A stretch of DNA of 64,000 nucleotides from Paenibacillus lautus NBRC 15380 (GCF_004000945.1 NZ_BIMF01000008.1:186001-250000); one strand, 5' to 3'; shown: positions 14,803-23,928, numbered from the stretch's first letter. Made by a program: numbers and translations. Notes: generated by a model not told the origin, from the letters alone.

Positions 14803-15840
14803 ATGACTTCAAATAACCAAAACCACATTGGAGAAACAATGGCTAAGATGGATGGTGCCAAGATTTCGAGATCGGTTGATAAAGACCCGAGCATACAATC
14901 TTATTTTCAAATGTGGGCTGCACTCGGGGCCTGCGCCGTAACCCTGCTAGCCGTTATATTGAAGCCCTTTTTTCCAGACGGGCCAGACTATACAAAGGGA
15001 TTTGCTCCAATGTGGGTTACGGCATTCGCATCAATAATTGGATTGATCGCTTTGCTGCTGTCAATGGGTTGGACGCGGGTAAGACTTGTGCCACGTCTAC
15101 TCGTTCTAATCAGCGCATGGAGCGCTTCTATTCTGCTAATCTGGTCATCTGCTGGTATCGTCTTTGACACACTCCGCACGGCCGCTGTGCTTGGAATACC
15201 TGGTTTGCCCCCCGTCGTGGACTGGTCAGGCTTTGCGTCCCGGGCTATAAGCCTTACAGGGGCAACGTTACTGGCAATGGTTACCGTCTCTTTTCAGCGC
15301 GTATCCCGCGGTGCATGTGTTGCGTGTGGCCAAGTGCCCTTGATCAAGGGAAAGAGTCGCTCTAATGTGTGGCTTGGCTATGCCGCTTTCATCCTTTCAT
15401 TTCCATACCCTTTGCTGAAAATCTACTGGTCACTTGGCGGGAACTTATGGGGCGGTCAAAATTTCGGTCATCATTCTGCGTTTGGGGAAATTCTGGTTTT
15501 TGGTGCTAGTGCATTGCTTTCCCTTGCTCTTGTCCAAAGATGGGGGCGCATATTCCCCCGTTGGGTCCCGTTTTTTGCTGGCAAAAAAGTTCCTCGCTGG
15601 ATTTTTATCATTGGAGGTTGGATTGCTGCCTGTATGACAGCTCCTATGGGACTACTGGCGATATTTGGGGCTTCTATGCAAGCACTAGGTCTGGCTGATG
15701 GTCCAGTGCGTTTCGATGGCAACGGATTGATGGTATCCATGGTGTACGGAGGGTGGTTGTTGTTAGGTATCGCACTTGGCGGAGCCACCTGGGTCTATCA
15801 GCAGCAAACTAGAACCAGATGCGCACAATGTGGCCGATAA
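14803..15840 (+). CDS. Polytopic membrane protein with two CxxC pairs, unknown
   Basis: 345 residues. I do not recognise the family. A polar N-terminus of ~35 residues is followed by about eight hydrophobic segments. A cytoplasmic or external loop holds CVACGQ (near residue 170) and the extreme C-terminus ends CAQCGR, so two CxxCG knuckles could together bind one zinc or form disulfides. Start at 14803 has AAGGAG about 12 bases upstream. The stop codon touches the left end of the decayed IS element (TGCCCATCAAG starts right after TAA), so the element inserted at, or created, the present C-terminus. Domain content fits a stand-alone membrane protein, perhaps transferred with this AT-rich patch. 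Confidence 0.65.
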   Translation: MTSNNQNHIGETMAKMDGAKISRSVDKDPSIQSYFQMWAALGACAVTLLAVILKPFFPDGPDYTKGFAPMWVTAFASIIGLIALLLSMGWTRVRLVPRLLVLISAWSASILLIWSSAGIVFDTLRTAAVLGIPGLPPVVDWSGFASRAISLTGATLLAMVTVSFQRVSRGACVACGQVPLIKGKSRSNVWLGYAAFILSFPYPLLKIYWSLGGNLWGGQNFGHHSAFGEILVFGASALLSLALVQRWGRIFPRWVPFFAGKKVPRWIFIIGGWIAACMTAPMGLLAIFGASMQALGLADGPVRFDGNGLMVSMVYGGWLLLGIALGGATWVYQQQTRTRCAQCGR

Positions 15841-16776
15841 TGCCCATCAAGCTAAGAAGAATCTATACCCCAAAACAGGAAAATAAACTATCCTTTCTAT
15901 ATCAATTATAATTCCATAGAAAGGATTGTTTTCCATGAATTCCATTCCACTTTCTATCAGCGAAGAAATGCATTTACTAGCCCAACAGCTTCAACGTCAT
16001 TTTTCTCCTACCCAACTTGAGGAGCTCGCTAGAAAAGCTGGCAAAGGTAAAAAAGCAATCGTTGTACAAAGAAATCGATTTGGAAGCTATTATGAATCGT
16101 CTTCAATCCGGAGAAATGGTAGAACTTCCCGAAGTGTATCTGGGTCTCTATAAAAAATTCCGCACACGGCTTCTCATCTGCAAACTTACAGAAGAACAGA
16201 CTCAAAAGCGGCTCCTGATGCGTGCTAAACAGGAGAAAAAGAAAAACATGACCTATAAAGAACGAACAAAGCGTTTAAGTGCCATCAATATCTACAAGAC
16301 TAATGCCCCTGACATCTACTTAAAAAAGAGCATGTTCATGACCTGTATTCCCTACGCTGGCAAATCGAGATTTTATTTAAAACGTGGAAATCCATCTTCC
16401 ATATCGACCGGTGCAAGCCGATCAAAAGTGAACGCTTTGAATGTCATGTATACGGGCAGTTGATCGCCATTTTGCTTAGTTCTACTCTCATGTTTCAGAT
16501 GCGCAGGCTTTTGCTGATGAAGAAAAAGAAAGAAGCCAGTGAGTTCAAAGTAATCTGTATCTTAAAAGAATTTTTTCTTTCTCTACATGATGCCATGAAA
16601 AAGCAAGCGGATGATGTCCAGCGAGTGTAGTCTAGAAATTGAAATTCAAAAATCTGTGAAGGCTTATTTAAGTCTGCACGAATTTCCGTTCAGGTCCCAA
16701 TTGATTCGGATTATGAGAGGAGCGGTAGTATGTAACCTGTTTCTTTGTTCTTAGCTTATGCATGTGGCGTTACCCC
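15841..16776 (+). mobile_element. Decayed IS4-type insertion sequence
   Basis: Begins at TGCCCATCAAGCTAAGAA directly after the preceding stop codon, shares its first ~60 bases with the MITE at 14343, carries a broken transposase gene, and appears to end in TTCTTAGCTTATGCATGTGGCGTTACCCC near 16776. TTCTTAGCTT is the complement of the left-end AAGCTAAGAA, so the ends are imperfect inverted repeats. A similar right-end-like sequence (CTTAGCGTATG ... GGCGTTACCCC) lies at 14304-14341, a trace of another copy. At ~0.9 kb it is shorter than intact IS4 relatives (about 1.4-1.6 kb), consistent with an internal deletion. Confidence 0.75.
15935..16630 (+). pseudogene. IS4-family transposase, internally deleted and frameshifted
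   Basis: Three pieces in two frames. The start (MNSIPLSISEEMHLLAQQLQ) is in frame with 15935. Near 16045-16060 the reading jumps from the N-terminal LEELARKAG to a late region (KEIDLEAIMNRLQSGEMVEL), so most of the middle, with the two catalytic Asp, is missing. A second shift lies at the A6 run 16322-16327: adding one A restores KKEHVHDLYSLRWQIEILFK, which carries the Y-R-E-K signature of IS4 transposases, followed by TWK and the usual YGQLIAILLSS. The gene ends at the TAG at 16628-16630. It cannot make an active enzyme. Confidence 0.85.
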
Positions 16777-16794
16777 TGTTTCGAATAATGTAGA

Positions 16795-17277
16795 TTACTT
16801 CCAAATCTGATCGAGCTTATCCGAATAAAAGGTAATCGCCTTCTGGTAGCTATTGATTCCCTCATCATTACTGGTTTCGCCTACTTCTTTAAGAAGTAAC
16901 GCCATCGCCTTATCGTATTGTCCCACATTGTACAAGGTCATCGCATAAAATACGTTGAACTCCCTCGCCTCGGGATACTCCTGCAATCCCTGCTCCAAAA
17001 TGCCCTTGGATTTATCGTACATCCCCAACGTACGGTATGTGCTTCCAAGTCCAAGCAATGCGCCGCATCGCTCGGGATCCTTCAGTCCGGAAGAGATCGC
17101 CTTTTCATAATAAGGAACTGCATCGCTTTCAAGACCCATCAGATCATGCACCCAGGCCAGCTGATAATGGATTTCGGGATCATCCGGGGATTGAACCAAC
17201 AGTCCGAGGAGAACTTCTTTTGCTTCCTCCGGTTTCCCTCCAGTACGGAGTTCAATAGCCTTTTGAATCGTTGTCAT
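16795..17277 (-). CDS. Tetratricopeptide-repeat protein
   Basis: 160 residues, soluble. About three TPR units can be read: residues ~2-32 (GGKPEEAKEVLLGLLVQSPD), ~36-70 (YQLAWVHDLMGLESDAVPYY) and ~74-140 (LLGLGSTYRTLGMYDKSKGI, then FNVFYAMTLYNVGQYDKAMA). Such proteins act as binding platforms; no catalytic residue is expected. AGAGGGATG precedes the start. The gene ends 19 bases from the edge of the decayed IS element, but its reading frame is complete (…KLDQIWK). Confidence 0.85.
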   Translation of the reverse strand: MTTIQKAIELRTGGKPEEAKEVLLGLLVQSPDDPEIHYQLAWVHDLMGLESDAVPYYEKAISSGLKDPERCGALLGLGSTYRTLGMYDKSKGILEQGLQEYPEAREFNVFYAMTLYNVGQYDKAMALLLKEVGETSNDEGINSYQKAITFYSDKLDQIWK

Positions 17278-17357
17278 AGGTCACATCCCTCTTGATTTAT
17301 AACGCCGCCTCCTCCTTATCTTACTAACGCCCCTTCACTCTCGTCAAAATCGGCAGC

Positions 17358-17398
17358 AACCACCTTCATCTCTTACATAACCTTAAGATGAGGTGGTT
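17358..17398 (-). terminator. Hairpin after the MMPL transporter gene
   Basis: Stem AACCACCT(T)CATCT / AGATGAGGTGGTT with a 12-base loop and one bulge. There is no good T-tract, so termination may be weak. Confidence 0.5.
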
Positions 17399-17426
17399 GT
17401 CCCAAGAATTCCTTATTAAGTTAAGG

Positions 17427-19664
17427 CTACGCTTTATTCTCAACGGTCAATGTAGATTTCTCTTCGGTAACCATCTGTTGTTTGCCTGGCCAGAAAGCCC
17501 ACTTGCCCAGGATCGTTGTGATCGCGGGTACTAGGAAGGGTCTTACAATGAACGTATCCAGCATAACACCGATGGCCGTTATGATCCCAAACTGTACCAA
17601 TACTTGAATCGGAAGCGTGGCCAGTACGGCGAAGGTCCCTGCCAGGATTAAACCGGCTGAGGTGATCACCGAACTCGTCTCGCCAACGCCTTCTTTAATC
17701 GCCTGCTTCAGTGGCATCTGCTTGCGTTTTTGCCATATGCTCGAAATCATGAATATGTTGTAGTCTTCGCCCAGCGCGACCAGGAATACAAACGAATACA
17801 GCGGTATGGCTCCTTGGATGGCTTCTGCTCCCAAACCGTAATGAATGATAATCCAGCCAAGCCCCAGGGCGGAGAAATAAGACAAGATGACTGTGGCAAT
17901 CAGATAGACGGTTGCCACAATCGATCTCAGATATACCAAAAGCAGCAGCGTAATCAAGCCGATAACGACGGGAATGATCAGTTTGGCATCATGTTCTCCC
18001 GCGATCTCCGTGTCATACTGGGTAGCCGTTTGACCGCTGATCCACACGGCTTCCGCCGGATTCTCGACCCCTGCCTTCTCAAGTGAAACCTCCGCGATCT
18101 CCCTGAGATCCGGAATATGCTGCATCGCTTCCATAGAGTAAGGATTCATCGATAGCTCGATTTCATAACCGATAATATCGTTATTCTCCGCCCCATTCTG
18201 CGGTTCGGATACACGATCCACATAATCCAGAGCCTTCAGGCGTTCTTCAAGATCCAAAGCTTGCCCCGCGCCATCCACCATCAGCCGCACCGGCGCAAGC
18301 TCTCCTTCCGAGAACTGTTCGCCGATGACGGTGAATCCTTCGCGGGAAGGAACATCCTCAGGGAATGAGGATAGGAGATCGTAGGTGAATTTGATTTGGG
18401 ATGAGAAGGTCGCAAGTCCACCCAGCAATACTAAAGCTACCAAGACGACGGTCCATGGCTTCGTTGTTACCATACGGCCGATCCGGCTCTCCTTCTCTTT
18501 GTGCGGTGCAGGAACCGGCTTTCCTTTTTTCTTGGCGCGCTCCGCTTGCATCTCCGGCGTTCTCGGAATGAAAGGATAAAAGGAACCTCTCCCGAACATA
18601 GCCAACAATGCTGGTACCAATGTCAGACTGGCTATGAACATGATCAGAATTGACAAGCTGAAAGGCACCGCAAATCGTTGGTATGCCCCGTACTGAGCCA
18701 GAAGCAGCGCAAACAGAGACAAAACAACCGTGAAGCCGCTCATCGCGATGGCGCCCGATGAACTCGTAATCGCCTGGAACAAGGCTTTGCGTTTATCGGG
18801 TTCATGCCATAGCAGCTGGCGGAATCTCGAAATCAGGAACAAGCAATAATCCGTCCCGGCTCCAAAGAGCAGCACGGTCATAATGGCGATGGATTGGGAA
18901 TCCACGGTGATTACGCCTTGATCCGCCATAAAACCGAGAATCGGGCTAGTTACCATATAGGCAAAACCGACTGCTACAAGCGGGATTAGGGCAAGAATCG
19001 GAGAACGGTAAATCAGCAGCAGCAATATCAGCACCAGAAGCACGGTTGCAATCATGAGCGACACGTCGGCATCCTCAAACAATCCGGTTGCATCAATAGA
19101 GATTCCAACCGGACCTGTTACGCGAGCACTGATTCCGTCTCCGCTCTGGATGGCCGTCTGAAACGGATTACCGCCCAGCAATTGTTCCGATCGCTTCTCA
19201 AGCTCTGCCGTTCCTTCCTTGAGCTGGTCCGTCTCCTGGTCTTCTTCAAAAAATAGCGGCATCACCATCGTGCTCTGATCCTCTGACAACTGGGCGCTTA
19301 AAGCCTGCGGAGGCAGCTGATGGAAAGGAACAACGAAGGTTTGATACGGGAGCGGATCGGATTCCAGGCTCGCCGTCAACTCCTGCAGCTTGGTTAAATC
19401 CCCTTCGTTCAATCCATTGGCTTTATGCCACACGATGAGAGCCGGTACTCCCCCGTTGCTAGGAAATTCCTTATCGGCAATGGCTTCCGCTATGACGGAT
19501 GGAACATCCTCCTTCAGGTTGGCTGCATTGTTATCCTCTTTATCTGCAACAGCCGGCCATAGCAAATTCAACGCCAGTGCGATGAGTACCCATACACAGA
19601 GCGTGACCCATTTGCTTCGCTTCCCTGCAACCCATTTACCGTAATTCGGTCCTGATCCGTGCAT
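17427..19664 (-). CDS. MMPL/RND-family transporter (YdfJ-like)
   Basis: 745 residues with 12 predicted membrane segments in two similar halves, each preceded by a large external loop: the RND-superfamily layout of MmpL3 and B. subtilis YdfJ. The proton-relay Asp-Tyr pairs are visible in both halves: GAGTDYCLFL (near residue 270) and GEDYNIFMI (near 632). An ERAKKKGKPVPAPHKEK basic linker joins the halves in the cytoplasm. Predicted proton-driven export of lipids or hydrophobic toxic compounds. GGAGAGG precedes the ATG. Divergent from a TetR regulator 167 bases away, which probably represses it. Confidence 0.9.
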   Translation of the reverse strand: MHGSGPNYGKWVAGKRSKWVTLCVWVLIALALNLLWPAVADKEDNNAANLKEDVPSVIAEAIADKEFPSNGGVPALIVWHKANGLNEGDLTKLQELTASLESDPLPYQTFVVPFHQLPPQALSAQLSEDQSTMVMPLFFEEDQETDQLKEGTAELEKRSEQLLGGNPFQTAIQSGDGISARVTGPVGISIDATGLFEDADVSLMIATVLLVLILLLLIYRSPILALIPLVAVGFAYMVTSPILGFMADQGVITVDSQSIAIMTVLLFGAGTDYCLFLISRFRQLLWHEPDKRKALFQAITSSSGAIAMSGFTVVLSLFALLLAQYGAYQRFAVPFSLSILIMFIASLTLVPALLAMFGRGSFYPFIPRTPEMQAERAKKKGKPVPAPHKEKESRIGRMVTTKPWTVVLVALVLLGGLATFSSQIKFTYDLLSSFPEDVPSREGFTVIGEQFSEGELAPVRLMVDGAGQALDLEERLKALDYVDRVSEPQNGAENNDIIGYEIELSMNPYSMEAMQHIPDLREIAEVSLEKAGVENPAEAVWISGQTATQYDTEIAGEHDAKLIIPVVIGLITLLLLVYLRSIVATVYLIATVILSYFSALGLGWIIIHYGLGAEAIQGAIPLYSFVFLVALGEDYNIFMISSIWQKRKQMPLKQAIKEGVGETSSVITSAGLILAGTFAVLATLPIQVLVQFGIITAIGVMLDTFIVRPFLVPAITTILGKWAFWPGKQQMVTEEKSTLTVENKA

Positions 19665-19756
19665 TTGTAGATCCTCTCCATTCCGTGATGTTCTTTATCA
19701 TGATCTTGTTTCTTTCTTAGTAAGCCTGAAAACAAACCGCGCAAATTAATTATATA

Positions 19757-19764
19757 TACCGGTA
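19757..19764. promoter_or_regulatory. Candidate TetR operator TACCGGTA
   Basis: The palindrome TACCGGTA sits in the centre of a longer, imperfect inverted repeat (TTAA...TACCGGTA..TTAA, 19746-19770) in the gap between the MMPL transporter and the tetR gene. TACC/GGTA half-sites are common in TetR-family operators. Confidence 0.45.
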
Positions 19765-19831
19765 GGTTAATTTTCAATATTCATTTTGAAAAAATGACCT
19801 GCATGTCTTACACTATACACAGGAGGTCATC

Positions 19832-20455
19832 ATGACAAAAATACGAAACCCCCGAAATCCCGGGCGTCCCAAAGCAGCTGCCGATCAGGCTCCTATCCAG
19901 GAAACCATCCTCTGGACCGCCTCCAAGTTATTCATGGAAAATGGCTACGAGCCCGTATCCTTGCAGCAGATCGCGAAGGCTTGCCAAGTGACCAAGGCTT
20001 CCATCTACTATCATTTCACAAGTAAACCCGAGCTGTTTAAAATAGCGGTAACCACGATTCTAGATAAAGCATATGCTTCTACTCGTCAGTTTCTGCAGGA
20101 AGCCGATACCCTAGAGTCTGGATTGATCCGGGTAGCCGAAGCGAAGATTGCCAAGCCTCATGCCGAGATGGAGACCATGATGCGGGAAGCACAGCCTTTT
20201 TTATCCCAGGAGCAGATGGCCGCTATCCGTGAGGCGGAACAGCGCATTCATGAAGTCATCGCCGATCGGTTTAATCAAGCCATGCGTTCTGGTGAACTTC
20301 GGGAAGGCAATCCTTTGCTCATGGCGCAGGCTTTTTCGGCGATGCTGATGCTGGGCAATCGTGAAGATACCCGAAGCGGTTATGCCAGCCCTCGTGATAT
20401 GGCTGTTGAGATCGTAGATCTATTCTTGCACGGAGCCGTGAAACTTCCGAAGTAA
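19832..20455 (+). CDS. TetR-family repressor of the MMPL transporter (inferred)
   Basis: 207 residues. A Pro/Arg-rich tail (NPRNPGRPKAA) precedes the TetR helix-turn-helix: ETILWTASKLFMENGYEPVSL then IAKACQVTKASIYYHFTSKP. The C-terminal ligand domain is helical and not specific. ACAGGAGG precedes the ATG. Divergent from the MMPL transporter, whose promoter region holds TACCGGTA; the classical arrangement is repression of the exporter until the toxic ligand binds. Confidence 0.9.
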   Translation: MTKIRNPRNPGRPKAAADQAPIQETILWTASKLFMENGYEPVSLQQIAKACQVTKASIYYHFTSKPELFKIAVTTILDKAYASTRQFLQEADTLESGLIRVAEAKIAKPHAEMETMMREAQPFLSQEQMAAIREAEQRIHEVIADRFNQAMRSGELREGNPLLMAQAFSAMLMLGNREDTRSGYASPRDMAVEIVDLFLHGAVKLPK

Positions 20456-20534
20456 CACGCTGCTCTATAACTGCATGCTTCACACATGAACCAAGAGATT
20501 TAGTTCACGAATCATGAGCATCGATCATATCAAC

Positions 20535-20578
20535 GCAAAAGAACGGAGATCATCAAGCAGGATCTCCGTTCTTTTTGC
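20535..20578. terminator. Bidirectional Rho-independent terminator
   Basis: Stem GCAAAAGAACGGAGATC / GATCTCCGTTCTTTTTGC with loop ATCAAGCAG, between the convergent tetR and nitroreductase genes. Confidence 0.93.
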
Positions 20579-20585
20579 TTATGTT

Positions 20586-21221
20586 TTAGATTTCATTCCA
20601 GAAAGCAACGTCTTCAAGCGGCAATCTTACCGTTGGCCGACCTGGAGCGGCTGCTTTCCCGATGGCAATCAACATGACGCTGCGATAATGGGAAGGAATA
20701 TTGAACTCTTCCACGAATTGAACTTTGTTATATCCGCCCATCGGTACGGTATCATACCCTCTGGCCCGTGCACTCAGCATCAGCTGCATGGAGATCAGTC
20801 CGGCATCCACATCCACGATGCTTTCTTTAACGGATGGATCCAGGTTCGCATACATATTTTCGGCCGTATAAATGAAGCGCTCCTTCACCTCTTCGGTCAT
20901 ATAACCAGCTTCTTCAGACATGGAATAAATCTTCTCGCCTTTCTCATACCATTTCAGATCGCCCAATACGGCGATGACGGCCGAGGCTTGAAGAACATGC
21001 TCCTGATTGTTGGCAATCGGATGCAGCTTCTTCAAGAGCTCAGCATCATCGATCACCAGAAAGCGCCATGGCTGGAGGTTGCTTGAGGAAGGTGCCAGTG
21101 TAGCGTCCCTAAGGATGGCTTCCATCTCTTCTCTTGGAATCTTTACCGACGGGTCATATTGACGAACCGAGTGGCGTTCCCGAATCACGGTTTGAAAATC
21201 GGATTTTGTTATGGTTGACAT
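20586..21221 (-). CDS. Nitroreductase-family oxidoreductase
   Basis: 211 residues of the FMN-dependent nitroreductase fold. Family features: RERHSVRQYDPSVKIPREEM at the N-terminus (FMN phosphate contacts), LAPSSSNLQPWRFLVI, and a GxP region (YDTVPMGGYN) before the C-terminal IAIGKAA. It would reduce nitro compounds or quinones with NAD(P)H. GGAGGGG precedes the ATG. The gap upstream holds two copies of an inverted-repeat motif and the rrf2-type gene lies 124 bases upstream on the same strand, so it is very likely the target of that regulator and responds to electrophiles or oxidants. Confidence 0.88.
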   Translation of the reverse strand: MSTITKSDFQTVIRERHSVRQYDPSVKIPREEMEAILRDATLAPSSSNLQPWRFLVIDDAELLKKLHPIANNQEHVLQASAVIAVLGDLKWYEKGEKIYSMSEEAGYMTEEVKERFIYTAENMYANLDPSVKESIVDVDAGLISMQLMLSARARGYDTVPMGGYNKVQFVEEFNIPSHYRSVMLIAIGKAAAPGRPTVRLPLEDVAFWNEI

Positions 21222-21243
21222 GGTTTTTCCCCTCCAAAATTAT

Positions 21244-21304
21244 ATTGTGCATTTTTTTGCACAGTTTAAATCGCGAGTTAACTGTGTTGATTTATGCACA
21301 GTAT
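21244..21304. promoter_or_regulatory. Twin operator: two inverted copies of AACTGTG-N8-TGCACA
   Basis: Site 1: TGTGCA (21246-21251) / TGCACA (21258-21263). Site 2: ACTGTG (21281-21286) / CACAGT (21297-21302). Read on opposite strands they are the same motif, AACTGTGNNNNNNNTGCACARTATA. Centres are ~37 bp apart. They lie just before the nitroreductase gene and are the natural target of the Rrf2-type regulator upstream. Confidence 0.65.
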
Positions 21305-21345
21305 ATAGCAGACTGAATTTCTTTGTCAACAATATTTTGAAAGGT

Positions 21346-21795
21346 TCACTGAGCCATGTCCGCAATCGTGCGGGATTCCAGTATTTTCAGGGTACTGTCC
21401 TCAATCTCGGATAAAATTCCGACAAAGGATTCCTTGATTTCCTCGGCAAAACAATGTCCGGAAGCTGCATCCAGCATACTGTCGCTGATGGAGCTGTGGA
21501 CCTGAAGAATCGAGTAAACTTCAGCCAGCGTAATATCGCAGGCATTCTTCTTTAGCCGGTATCCGCCGTCTCTTCCTTCACGCGATTCAATCATATCGGC
21601 TTGCGCAAGTGTTTTCAGCACCCGTCGAATCAAAGTCGATTCCGAATGCAGATACGATGCGATATCGCCGCTTGAGCATTTGCCGGAGTGACGTTCAAGC
21701 GTAACCAGCGCCTGTACGGCCAGACTGAAGGTTTTATAAGTGGACGGGCAGGCCATTGTCGATTTTTTGGAGGCCGCTTCTTTATGGATGCTCAT
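21346..21795 (-). CDS. Rrf2-family transcriptional regulator
   Basis: 149 residues. The winged helix is visible: YKTFSLAVQALVTLERHSGK, SSGDIASYLHSESTLIRRVL, then the wing motif IESREGRDGGYRLKK that is typical of Rrf2 proteins. Cys residues occur at KCSSGD, ACDITL and GHCFAEE; the spacing does not form the three-Cys iron-sulfur cluster of IscR or NsrR, so thiol sensing as in YwnA-type members is more likely. AAAGGGGG precedes the ATG. It sits just upstream of the nitroreductase gene. Confidence 0.88.
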   Translation of the reverse strand: MSIHKEAASKKSTMACPSTYKTFSLAVQALVTLERHSGKCSSGDIASYLHSESTLIRRVLKTLAQADMIESREGRDGGYRLKKNACDITLAEVYSILQVHSSISDSMLDAASGHCFAEEIKESFVGILSEIEDSTLKILESRTIADMAQ

Positions 21796-21924
21796 GTTCC
21801 TACCCCCTTTAAGATTGGAATTGCCTTTAATAGGTATTCTGCAGCTTTAGCTGTGGTTCCCATCAAGCTTTTCATTATTGTAACGTAAACCTGACACTCC
21901 ATCAAGAACAACAAGGACCATCGT

Positions 21925-23928
21925 CTAATGGCCCTCGTCTTCAACCAAGCCTTGAGACTCATACAAATTCGCCTCACGGTAATTCACATCCATTCTTAAA
22001 TGGCTCGCTAATGCCCGGTCAATATCGCCCTGTTCGAACATGTTTTGAATCTCGTTACGCTCTGACTGAATGGCTTTTAGCTCCAGTTCCCTTCGTTCAC
22101 TGCTAAGCTTCTGCTTTCTTCGGCTCCATACACGATCATTCTGAAGAAAATGCTCCATTGCACGGTAGTCTGCAATAACCGCTTGCAGGATTTCCTGCCT
22201 CGGAGCCGGTTTCACTGCTTGGATTTCATGTATTGCTGCACGTATTGCCGCCAGCTTCAATGCCTTATACATGTCCCAATTCGGATGATCCGGAGACATC
22301 GGCGTTTCTTTGGCCTCGTTTTTTTTCAAAGAGTGCTTCCATTTCCGCCATATAGTCTTCGTGAGCAGCTTGAACCTATATCGGCTGGTAAGCAGCATCT
22401 CGACTTTGTTCAGCGAGGATAGGAACTGCTCCGCGACCCTTGCAGAAGCTTTATCTTCCTTAAGCCATATTTCTGCAACGTTCCGTTCCGCAGTAAGTCC
22501 GATTTTTCTGACTGCGATCGTGGCTTCCCAGAACTCTCGCATGTCGTTTTTATCCGTGATTTGAGAATGCTGAAGCCGCTTGGTATACGCATAGATGAGC
22601 TGAACCGCCTCCTCCCTGTTTTCATCCGTCATTTCTTCCCGCACGGTTCGTATTCCCGCTTGCAGCATATGAAGCCGCGCTTCTTTCTCGCGATCGATCA
22701 CCACAGCCGAATCCGCATGTTTCTCACGTGTCAGCAGCGGAAGCAGAACACTTGCGATGAGCAGCGTTAAGAGGATGACGCCTGCGCAAATGAATAACAT
22801 TAAGCTTCGCTCTGGAAAAGGACGGTGGTCCGCAAGGGTGAGCGGGATAGAGAAAGCCGCGGCCAGCGTCAATGCCCCTCGTACGCCCGATAGTGCAGTC
22901 AGCAGGGAAGATTTGAACTGACGGTTCGTTGAAGCCCATACCCATACGAAGCGCAGCAATATCAGTACAGCCGTAATCAGCAATATATAACCGACGACTT
23001 GTCCATTGTTATAGGCAGGGTCACTCCATATTTGATTGACGACCCCCGGGATTTCATGCCCGAGCAGAAGGAACACCAGCCCGTTTAACGTGAACAGAAT
23101 GACGGACCAGGTGCTGTCTGATACAACTCTAAGCTTAATGGATGCCGATCGCATACGATCCCTCTCGACAGCGTGGGTAACACCCGCAGCAACGACAGCC
23201 AGAATCCCGGATAAATGAAATTCTTCGGCTATGAGGTAGATGATGAATGGCGTCAGAATGATAATCAGCATATGAAGCGTGACATCCTCCATCCCGAGCC
23301 GGCGCAGCAGCATTCTGAACCAGATCACAAGAAATCCTAGAAGCGCCCCGACAACGATGCCTCCAACCGCAATGACAAAAAAACTGCCGATCGCATTCGT
23401 TAAAGAAAAATAACCCGTCACTGTAGCCGCAATCGCAAAATTAAATGCAACGAGACCGGACGCATCATTCATGAGCGCTTCGCCTTCAAGTAAATGCATG
23501 ATTTTTCCCGGCAGCTTCACCCTGCCTGACAGGGAGCCCACCGCAACCGCATCGGTAGGCGACAGTATTGCCGCCAACGCAAAGGCAGCCGATAACGGTA
23601 TGCTCGGAATAAGCCAATGAATGAAAGGTCCCGCGATCAGAACCGTTGCAAATACGAGGCCTAGCGCCAGCAGCAGAATATTGGACCTGAGCTTCCATAA
23701 CTCGCTCCGCGGGGTCAGCTTCCCGTCATTAAACAAAAGCGGTGCGATAAACAGGACCATGAACAATTCCGGATTCAGCGGCACGTGATGGAAACCGCGG
23801 ATATAGGCGGCCCCGATCCCAAGCGCAATCTGGATCAACGGGACCGGAATGAATGGCAGAAATCGATTGATGATGTTGGAAATACCGACAAGGACGAGAA
23901 AAATAAGTACCATAAGAAATATTTCCAC
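21925..23928 (-). CDS. nhaK: CPA1 Na+/H+ antiporter, NhaK-like
   Basis: 667 residues: 12 membrane segments (to about residue 400) and a long charged cytoplasmic tail. Transport motifs of the CPA1 family are present: LAAILSPTDAVAVGSL and LLEGEALMNDASGLVAF, which hold the ion-binding Asp residues. Length and tail match B. subtilis NhaK (YvgP, ~670 residues). It exchanges external protons for internal Na+/K+ in pH and salt homeostasis. The start is GTG at 23928 with AAGGAG ten bases upstream. Monocistronic. Confidence 0.85.
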   Translation of the reverse strand: MEIFLMVLIFLVLVGISNIINRFLPFIPVPLIQIALGIGAAYIRGFHHVPLNPELFMVLFIAPLLFNDGKLTPRSELWKLRSNILLLALGLVFATVLIAGPFIHWLIPSIPLSAAFALAAILSPTDAVAVGSLSGRVKLPGKIMHLLEGEALMNDASGLVAFNFAIAATVTGYFSLTNAIGSFFVIAVGGIVVGALLGFLVIWFRMLLRRLGMEDVTLHMLIIILTPFIIYLIAEEFHLSGILAVVAAGVTHAVERDRMRSASIKLRVVSDSTWSVILFTLNGLVFLLLGHEIPGVVNQIWSDPAYNNGQVVGYILLITAVLILLRFVWVWASTNRQFKSSLLTALSGVRGALTLAAAFSIPLTLADHRPFPERSLMLFICAGVILLTLLIASVLLPLLTREKHADSAVVIDREKEARLHMLQAGIRTVREEMTDENREEAVQLIYAYTKRLQHSQITDKNDMREFWEATIAVRKIGLTAERNVAEIWLKEDKASARVAEQFLSSLNKVEMLLTSRYRFKLLTKTIWRKWKHSLKKNEAKETPMSPDHPNWDMYKALKLAAIRAAIHEIQAVKPAPRQEILQAVIADYRAMEHFLQNDRVWSRRKQKLSSERRELELKAIQSERNEIQNMFEQGDIDRALASHLRMDVNYREANLYESQGLVEDEGH

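Noticed and set aside
20514..21086. 190-codon plus-strand frame antisense to the nitroreductase gene
   Set aside because: It runs through the bidirectional terminator and mirrors a conserved gene.
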